From the NCBI GenBank assembly GCA_903825895.1, contig CAIKCI010000031.1:164027-228026 (forward strand): DNA of 64,000 nucleotides. The letters are read 5' to 3'. Position numbers and translations under genes: made by a program. Origin of the DNA: an uncultured Actinomycetes bacterium. GTDB lineage: Bacteria > Actinomycetota > Acidimicrobiia > Acidimicrobiales > RAAP-2. Positions 59,233 to 64,000 of the stretch are shown in pieces (positions within the stretch are counted from its first letter, which is position 1; each line of letters begins with the position of its first letter). The notes under the pieces were generated by a model. That model was not told the origin of the DNA, did no database searches, and saw only the letters and a list, made by a program, of their open reading frames with translations.

Positions 59233-61488
59233 ATGAATCAAGTAGGTAATGCAAGAGAGCTTCGAAACAATCGACTTCACTCAGTCTTTTCGCGTCTTGG
59301 ACCGACAAAATCATCATCTTTCTCTTTTGGCCTCATCGGAGTAGTCATCATTTGGAATGCATGGCAGCTTCGAGCGACCGCCGACAAGGTTGCTTATCTC
59401 AATGACTCATCGATGCACGAACAGATGGTCCGTTTCGCCAATTGTTCATTCGCCGGTTGGGACGTTCCTTTTCTTCGGTGGTTCCCCTATCTCAACGTTG
59501 GCTCACCGCACTTTCTTCACTATCAAGGTCTTGGAGCATCTCTTGCAGGTCTAGCGGGCCTGGTAGTGGGTCCAGATTTTGCCTTCCGGTGGGCGCTCTA
59601 CCTCCTTTTAGTGGCATGGCCGATCACGATCTATGCGTCAGCACGAATATTTAGGCTCTCTCGTCCTGCAGCGACAGCCGCTGCGGTCTTGAGCCCATTC
59701 ATGGCCAGTGTTCCATTGGTTGGTTATGAGCAAAAGGCTTATCTGTGGATTGGCTTTGGGATGTTTGCGCAACTCTGCGCATCGTGGGCGCTTCCCTTCG
59801 CCTGGGCCCTCACCTGGCGGGCACTTGATGATCGTCGCTATATTTTCAAGGCGGTTTTACTTATCGCATTGACCGTTGCCTTCCACTTCGAAACCGGCTA
59901 CTTCGCACTCGGAGCGATTGTCGTTTTCCCCTTCCTCAAGTTGGTCGGTCTCAAAACCCGGATCAAGCGAGCGGTAGTTCTGCTCCTCGGATCCCTCGCC
60001 GCCACCAGTTGGGTCACCATTCCCCTCCTTGTAAACGCCAAGTGGGCGGCTGTGAACTCGGCGCTGGCGCAAACTGGCCTGGTGCGGGGCTACGGGGCTC
60101 GCCAAGATCTTTCGTGGCTCTTCCATGGCCAGACCTTTGACAATGGACGCCTCCCTGTCATCTCAATCGCTGTCGCTGTTGGTGTTGTCACCGCCATTGT
60201 TCACTGGAAGAGAAACTCAGTCAATCGACCCTTGCTCGTGATGTTCGTCATTTCCCTTCTCCTCTCCTTCGGTCCAACGACCTGGGGATCGCTCATCAAC
60301 TTCCTTCCGGGTCATGCCGATATTTATTTCCGGCGCTTTCTCCTCGGTATTCAACTCTCAGGGATCTATCTCGCCGGAGTGGGAGTTGCTGCGCTCGCAA
60401 GCTTTCTTCTGACCTTGTTCGCTCGACGGCCGGCATCGATTCTTCGAGCAGAGAGTCCAGTTCCAAAAAATCGCACAAGGGCGGTCTTTGGCATCTCCAT
60501 CATCTTGATTGTTCTCCTTGCTATTCCAGCCGTCTTGGAGCTGCGCACTTATGACCACCAAAACGCGGGCTTGATCGGGACTCAGCGACAATCTGAGGCT
60601 ACTTATGGGCCTCAAATCAACTCAATCATTTCGTATATCAAGTCTCATCCAAGCGGGAGAACCTACGCCGGACTGCCGTCGAACTGGGGCATGAACTTTA
60701 CGGTTGGCTACGTCCCGGTCTTCAAATACATTCAAGCATTCGACGTCGACGAAATTGGCTACACCTTGAGGACTGCGTCGCTCATGTCACAACCGGAATT
60801 TCGTTTCCAAGAGAGCAACCCATCCGACTACAAACTTTTTGGTATTCACTATTTGATTCTTCCCTGGCTTAAAAAACCTCCCGTTCCAGCGGTGCCCGTC
60901 ATGACAAGAGGGGCTTATGAACTTTGGCAAATTCCCACTGATAGCTACCTTTCTGTGGTGAAGCCATCGGGAAGCATCGACGAAAACAAGTCAACGGTGG
61001 GAGTCCAAAGTACCTATGTGTTGAATACCAGGATCCTCGCCCAACACGTCGATATGACGGTGAACTGGGCCGTTCCAACGCTCTTTGTCAATTGGCCAAC
61101 CGAGTCACTAGGTCGCGCCCCCGGATCCGTCTTGATTTCAACGGTCAACCTTGCCAATGGCACCGCCACCGCAACTGTTTCCATGGATCAACCGGCGAAT
61201 CTTATGCTCTCGGCGTCCTACGACCCCGGGTGGCACGCAACGGTTGACGGGAACCCAGTACCGACGGTGATGCTGGCACCGGCCGTTGTCTCGGTCCCCG
61301 TGCCAGCGGGCATCCACGTGGTCACCTTTATCTACCAAGGGTTTCCATGGTTCTACGAAGGTGTCGCCCTCAGTGCCGCCAGTTTGATCGTGCTCTTTTT
61401 TCTGGCACGAGGAACCATCACCATGACGTCAATCACACGCCGTCTGCCGAGGCCTCGACGTCGCCAGCATGACCCCCCGGTCAACTGA
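59233..61488 (+). CDS. YfhO-like large membrane protein
   Basis: 751 residues from ATG 59233 with GAGGAAATA upstream; ATG 59188 is an alternative, 5 nt after a TATGGT box. About 12 membrane segments in the first 430 residues, then a large outer domain and a final membrane segment at about 710. The C-terminal SASYDPGWHATVDGNPVPTV and VSVPVPAGIHVVTFIYQGFP are the YfhO hallmark (SYxPGWxxxVDG, GxHxVxFxY). FLNDSSMHEQMVRFANCSF at the N-terminal outer loop contains the acidic pair of GT-C-like enzymes. YfhO is linked to lipoteichoic-acid glycosylation in Bacillus; here it probably glycosylates a surface polymer. Confidence 0.82.
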   Translation: MNQVGNARELRNNRLHSVFSRLGPTKSSSFSFGLIGVVIIWNAWQLRATADKVAYLNDSSMHEQMVRFANCSFAGWDVPFLRWFPYLNVGSPHFLHYQGLGASLAGLAGLVVGPDFAFRWALYLLLVAWPITIYASARIFRLSRPAATAAAVLSPFMASVPLVGYEQKAYLWIGFGMFAQLCASWALPFAWALTWRALDDRRYIFKAVLLIALTVAFHFETGYFALGAIVVFPFLKLVGLKTRIKRAVVLLLGSLAATSWVTIPLLVNAKWAAVNSALAQTGLVRGYGARQDLSWLFHGQTFDNGRLPVISIAVAVGVVTAIVHWKRNSVNRPLLVMFVISLLLSFGPTTWGSLINFLPGHADIYFRRFLLGIQLSGIYLAGVGVAALASFLLTLFARRPASILRAESPVPKNRTRAVFGISIILIVLLAIPAVLELRTYDHQNAGLIGTQRQSEATYGPQINSIISYIKSHPSGRTYAGLPSNWGMNFTVGYVPVFKYIQAFDVDEIGYTLRTASLMSQPEFRFQESNPSDYKLFGIHYLILPWLKKPPVPAVPVMTRGAYELWQIPTDSYLSVVKPSGSIDENKSTVGVQSTYVLNTRILAQHVDMTVNWAVPTLFVNWPTESLGRAPGSVLISTVNLANGTATATVSMDQPANLMLSASYDPGWHATVDGNPVPTVMLAPAVVSVPVPAGIHVVTFIYQGFPWFYEGVALSAASLIVLFFLARGTITMTSITRRLPRPRRRQHDPPVN

Positions 61489-61506
61489 CCCTCGGTTTCT
61501 GCAGCG

Positions 61507-62766
61507 CTAGATCAGAAGTTCACCGCCAAGACGAGGCCCGTCTTTGATGGCGATCATGTTGGCGTTCACATACAAAATGTTGTGAAGTTCATGCCATTCA
61601 TTCGGAGCAAAAGTCACCGAACGAGACATTTGAAACCGGCAATTAATTTCAGGAACGTACTTTGCGTACTCCCGATTGACGAAATACCAGAATGAGTTTT
61701 CGTTATAGAACGAGACATGAGTCGGGTCTTGGAACGCTCCCCTTCCGTCGGTGCTCGGAGTAAGGGTCAGCAGCATTCCTCCGTGGGCGAGGAGCCGGTA
61801 GCACTCGTTCATGATCGCCACTTTGTCGGGGATGTGCTCGAGAAAATCAACGGCCCGGATCACGCCAACACTGCTGTCGGGGAGATCGATACCTTGGCGA
61901 AGGTCAGCAACGATGTCGACGGTCTCGCCCGCTCGCATATCGACGCCAAGATATCCGTCTGGCCTATTGTGCGCTGCCCCGAGGTCAAGGGCAAGAAGGC
62001 CGGAGCGTTGAGCATGGGCCAGGGCATTGCCTTCGATGTAGTTGTCGTAGAGACGAACAGTCTCTCGCTGAATTCGCGCATTGATTTCAGGATCTGATTG
62101 CGTGTTGCCTCCATGGACCCTCTGGAGGTAGAGACACTCATCAATCAAGGTGAACGCCGAGTGCTGATACAGGCGACACATTAAATCTTGGTCGTCTAGT
62201 ACATCGAGTGATTCGTCATAGCCCCCGACTTCTAAATACGCCGACCGGCGAAAGGCCCGGACGTGGTTTGGTGCAAACCAGATGTACCCAATATTGCTCG
62301 GATACGGCAGAAAAGAATCGAACTGGAGATAGGTCGTCCCGTCGACGTCAACGTCACGGTAGACCCAGCCCATTGCGGGATTAAACATGTCCTCATTGCG
62401 GCTGAGGTCATCATTGATTTGAGCGGTGTGACTGTAGACCATGCCTGAATCGGGGTTGGCATCGAACGTTTCCACCACTCTCTCAAGGGCATTCTTCGAC
62501 AAAATATCATCGTGATCTAGTTCTACGAGAAACTCACCGCTTGCGTGTTCGCAGGCCATTCGCTTCAATGATCCAACCCCATTGAGTCCGCTTGGTGCAT
62601 CGATAATCTTTATGCGTTGGTCCTCACCGTTTGGAGTCCAGGGATTGCCATGGTTTCTCAGGACTACCCACTCAAAGTCGTCATAGGTTTGACCGAGTAA
62701 GGATGCACAAGCATCGTCTAAGAACCGATCATGATGGCTCGGAGTGAAAACAGTAACCCTCGGCAC
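61507..62766 (-). CDS. GT2 glycosyltransferase fused to a SAM-dependent methyltransferase
   Basis: 419 residues from GTG 62766. N-terminal GT2 domain (1 to about 255): VTVFTPSHHDRFLDDACASL, VELDHDDILSKNALERVVET (DxD-type), and VGGYDESLDVLDDQDLMCRL (ED-type). Residues about 265-390 are a Methyltransf_11-like domain: LALDLGAAHNRPDGYLGVDM (SAM loop), IRAVDFLEHIPDKVAIMNEC, LLAHGGMLLTLTPSTDGRGA and DPTHVSFYNENSFWYF. So it may both add and methylate a sugar. Probably co-transcribed with the upstream TPR lipoprotein (18 nt) and collagen-like gene. Confidence 0.82.
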   Translation of the reverse strand: MPRVTVFTPSHHDRFLDDACASLLGQTYDDFEWVVLRNHGNPWTPNGEDQRIKIIDAPSGLNGVGSLKRMACEHASGEFLVELDHDDILSKNALERVVETFDANPDSGMVYSHTAQINDDLSRNEDMFNPAMGWVYRDVDVDGTTYLQFDSFLPYPSNIGYIWFAPNHVRAFRRSAYLEVGGYDESLDVLDDQDLMCRLYQHSAFTLIDECLYLQRVHGGNTQSDPEINARIQRETVRLYDNYIEGNALAHAQRSGLLALDLGAAHNRPDGYLGVDMRAGETVDIVADLRQGIDLPDSSVGVIRAVDFLEHIPDKVAIMNECYRLLAHGGMLLTLTPSTDGRGAFQDPTHVSFYNENSFWYFVNREYAKYVPEINCRFQMSRSVTFAPNEWHELHNILYVNANMIAIKDGPRLGGELLI

Positions 62767-62784
62767 GGCAGTCTCTCTAGCGAA

Positions 62785-63360
62785 CTACTGATTCAAATTA
62801 ACGTTTGCAGGCACCCTTGTGGCTAACGAAGGCGTGATGGCAATCGCTTGTTTGATTCGCTGAACTCCTAAAGTTGGATTCCCAAGTTGATAGGCCAACA
62901 GCCCCGAGTTGAATAGTGCGTTGGCATCTGTTGGGTTGTAGACAAGGAGTTGGTTGTAGAGCTCAAGAGCTTTCGTTGGGTTTTTCGGAGTATAGGCAAT
63001 CGCCAAGTTAAAGATGGCTGGTTGATACTGCGGGTAAAGCGCAATCGTATTTTTGTAATACGCAATGGCGCCGTCTGTATTTTTCGCTTGCTGCTCGATA
63101 ACACCGAGGTCGTAATAGGCGACCGCAGCGATATGGCCGGCGTCAGTCGGATCTGCGGCCACTGCTTGGTGATAGTAAGAGGATGCGAGTGAGAAGTTTC
63201 CTGCTTTCTGAGCTGCCAAACCCTGGGCAAGGAGCGACTTCGCACTGGACGATGACGACGTTGTGGACGTTGAAGACGAACTCCCATTCGAACATGCTGT
63301 TGTGGTTACAGCGCACGTAAGGAGAACGGCAAAGATCAATGCACCTCTTCGTTGACTCAT
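62785..63360 (-). CDS. TPR lipoprotein, paralogue 2
   Basis: 191 residues from ATG 63360 (AGGA upstream); the frame extends 13 codons further. Lipoprotein signal FAVLLTCAVTTTACSNGSSS, lipobox TTAC, with a long Ser/Thr linker. Four TPR-like units (SLLAQGLAAQKAGNFSLASS, AVAYYDLGVIEQQAKNTDGA, AIFNLAIAYTPKNPTKALEL, ALFNSGLLAYQLGNPTLGVQ). Clear paralogue of the 58091-58687 protein, including RVPANVNLNQ at the end. It lies between the collagen-like gene and the GT2-methyltransferase fusion on the same strand. Confidence 0.85.
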   Translation of the reverse strand: MSQRRGALIFAVLLTCAVTTTACSNGSSSSTSTTSSSSSAKSLLAQGLAAQKAGNFSLASSYYHQAVAADPTDAGHIAAVAYYDLGVIEQQAKNTDGAIAYYKNTIALYPQYQPAIFNLAIAYTPKNPTKALELYNQLLVYNPTDANALFNSGLLAYQLGNPTLGVQRIKQAIAITPSLATRVPANVNLNQ

Positions 63361-63423
63361 TAATCCTGAAATACTCACAGTGGTGCCCTTCTGATTCAAT
63401 TATCGCTAGGTTTCTGCCCCACG

Positions 63424-64000
63424 TTAGGCAGATGGTGAAACAGGTGTGACCATCCACTCAAAAATGGTTGTCGCAGAAACTGATTCGTTAATCGTAAATC
63501 CAGTACCCGTTTGATTTGTGACAAAGGGAACGCTTGGCACTGAGCCTTCCGGCGTCAGCACTACCGCATAACTTTGTGACCCAAGTATAGCCTTCTCCGC
63601 AGTCGTAAAGCTGACTGTAACGGTCTTGGCACCACTTGCTTCACTAACGGTCCCAGCAAAAACTGTTGTGCCTGGCGCTCCCTGAGGGCCAGCTGCACCT
63701 TGGGGTCCCTGCACGCCAGCACTTCCGACAGCACCCTGACTTCCCTGAGCGCCTGCACCTCCGGCTGAACCCTGGAATCCTTGCTTACCTTGAGTTCCTT
63801 GGCTGCCTTGAGGTCCAACAGAACCTTGAGTTCCTTGGCTGCCTTGAGTTCCTTGGGTTCCTTGAACACCCTGCAAACCCTGGCTTCCTTGTGAGCCTTG
63901 AGGCCCAACTGAACCTTGGAAGCCTTGCTTACCTTGCACGCCCGCCGTACCGGAGTTTCCTTGGAATCCTTGCTTACCTTGAGTTCCTTGGGTGCCTGCC
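63424..64000 (-). CDS. Collagen-like Gly-X-Gln repeat protein, 5' end outside window
   Basis: About 192 residues of the C-terminal part; no start codon lies in the window because the frame stays open to base 64000 (the apparent start near 63939 is an internal GTG). The N-terminal portion is a run of Gly-X-Y triplets, mostly GTQ, GSQ, GPQ, GKQ, GFQ, GLQ and GVQ, with Gln at Y and no proline-rich hydroxylation pattern (approximately 64000-63675), then GAPGTTVFAGTVSEASGAKT and a beta-rich C-terminal domain ending TPVSPSA. Bacterial collagen-like proteins form triple-helical surface stalks. Its C-terminal domain may be the trimerisation or anchoring part. Confidence 0.85.
   Translation of the reverse strand, partial: AGTQGTQGKQGFQGNSGTAGVQGKQGFQGSVGPQGSQGSQGLQGVQGTQGTQGSQGTQGSVGPQGSQGTQGKQGFQGSAGGAGAQGSQGAVGSAGVQGPQGAAGPQGAPGTTVFAGTVSEASGAKTVTVSFTTAEKAILGSQSYAVVLTPEGSVPSVPFVTNQTGTGFTINESVSATTIFEWMVTPVSPSA
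63675..64000 (-). repeat. Tandem 9/18-bp repeats coding Gly-X-Gln triplets
   Basis: Repeated units such as CTTGAGTTC, CTTGGCTGC and CTTGAGGTC (plus-strand view) make the collagen triplets. They are coding and in frame, not a CRISPR or intergenic repeat. Confidence 0.8.

Noticed and set aside
63675..64000. CRISPR-like direct repeats
   Set aside because: The repeats are contiguous, 9-18 bp, in frame and code for Gly-X-Gln triplets without spacers.

Overview
The window looks like chromosomal DNA from a high-GC Gram-positive bacterium, most likely an Actinomycetota lineage outside the classical actinomycetes (Acidimicrobiia is my best guess). The evidence is a WhiB regulator next to a PdtaS-type kinase, a pair of ArsA-like ATPases as in mycobacteria, a DUF3107 protein, F420-type luciferase-like oxidoreductases, a mycofactocin-type SDR, PIG-V/MptB-like mannosyltransferases, and many genes that start right behind a TANNNT -10 box (leaderless transcription). 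There are no tRNA or rRNA genes, insertion sequences, phage genes or CRISPR arrays. Assignments rest on motifs read by eye; no database search was run.

Layout. 0-5 kb: a surface O-acylation pair (SGNH protein cut by the window edge, plus MBOAT), etfBA and a glycerophosphodiesterase. 5-10 kb: whiB with a strong terminator, pdtaS, a PHP phosphatase, two ArsA-like ATPases and DUF3107. 10-15 kb: dGTPase-like HD protein, SDR, Mrp-type Fe-S carrier, and divergently a SufR-like regulator with a cysteine desulfurase homologue that has lost its PLP lysine. 15-21 kb: a compact, translationally coupled ccmABCDEFGH operon (System I cytochrome c maturation), including a 38-residue CcmD. 21-31 kb: gmd, a glycosyltransferase, TetR, LMW-PTP, a large LPG-synthase-like membrane protein with a kinase-like middle, thioesterase, FAH hydrolase, acyl-CoA dehydrogenase and cysS. 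31-39 kb: valS and a livKHMGF-type transporter with fused LivH-LivM, preceded by a palindrome that fits the KstR consensus.

39-48 kb: membrane esterase, LLM oxidoreductase, SRPBCC, DUF308 and four multi-pass membrane proteins, three of them recognisable lipoglycan-type mannosyltransferases. 48-52 kb: pstBSCA. 52-58 kb: a small catabolic group (esterase, SDR, LLM oxidoreductase, PadR regulator with an operator-like palindrome, mycofactocin-type SDR), then a HAD nucleotidase and DUF4395. 58-64 kb: a surface/glycan region with two paralogous TPR lipoproteins, a YfhO-like membrane protein, a GT2-methyltransferase fusion and the 3' part of a Gln-rich collagen-like gene.

The most distinctive points are the complete System I ccm operon in an apparent actinobacterium, the PLP-site-less cysteine desulfurase homologue beside an Fe-S type regulator with a perfect 22-bp palindrome, the collagen-like/TPR/GT2-methyltransferase gene run, and the recurrent leaderless promoter motif.
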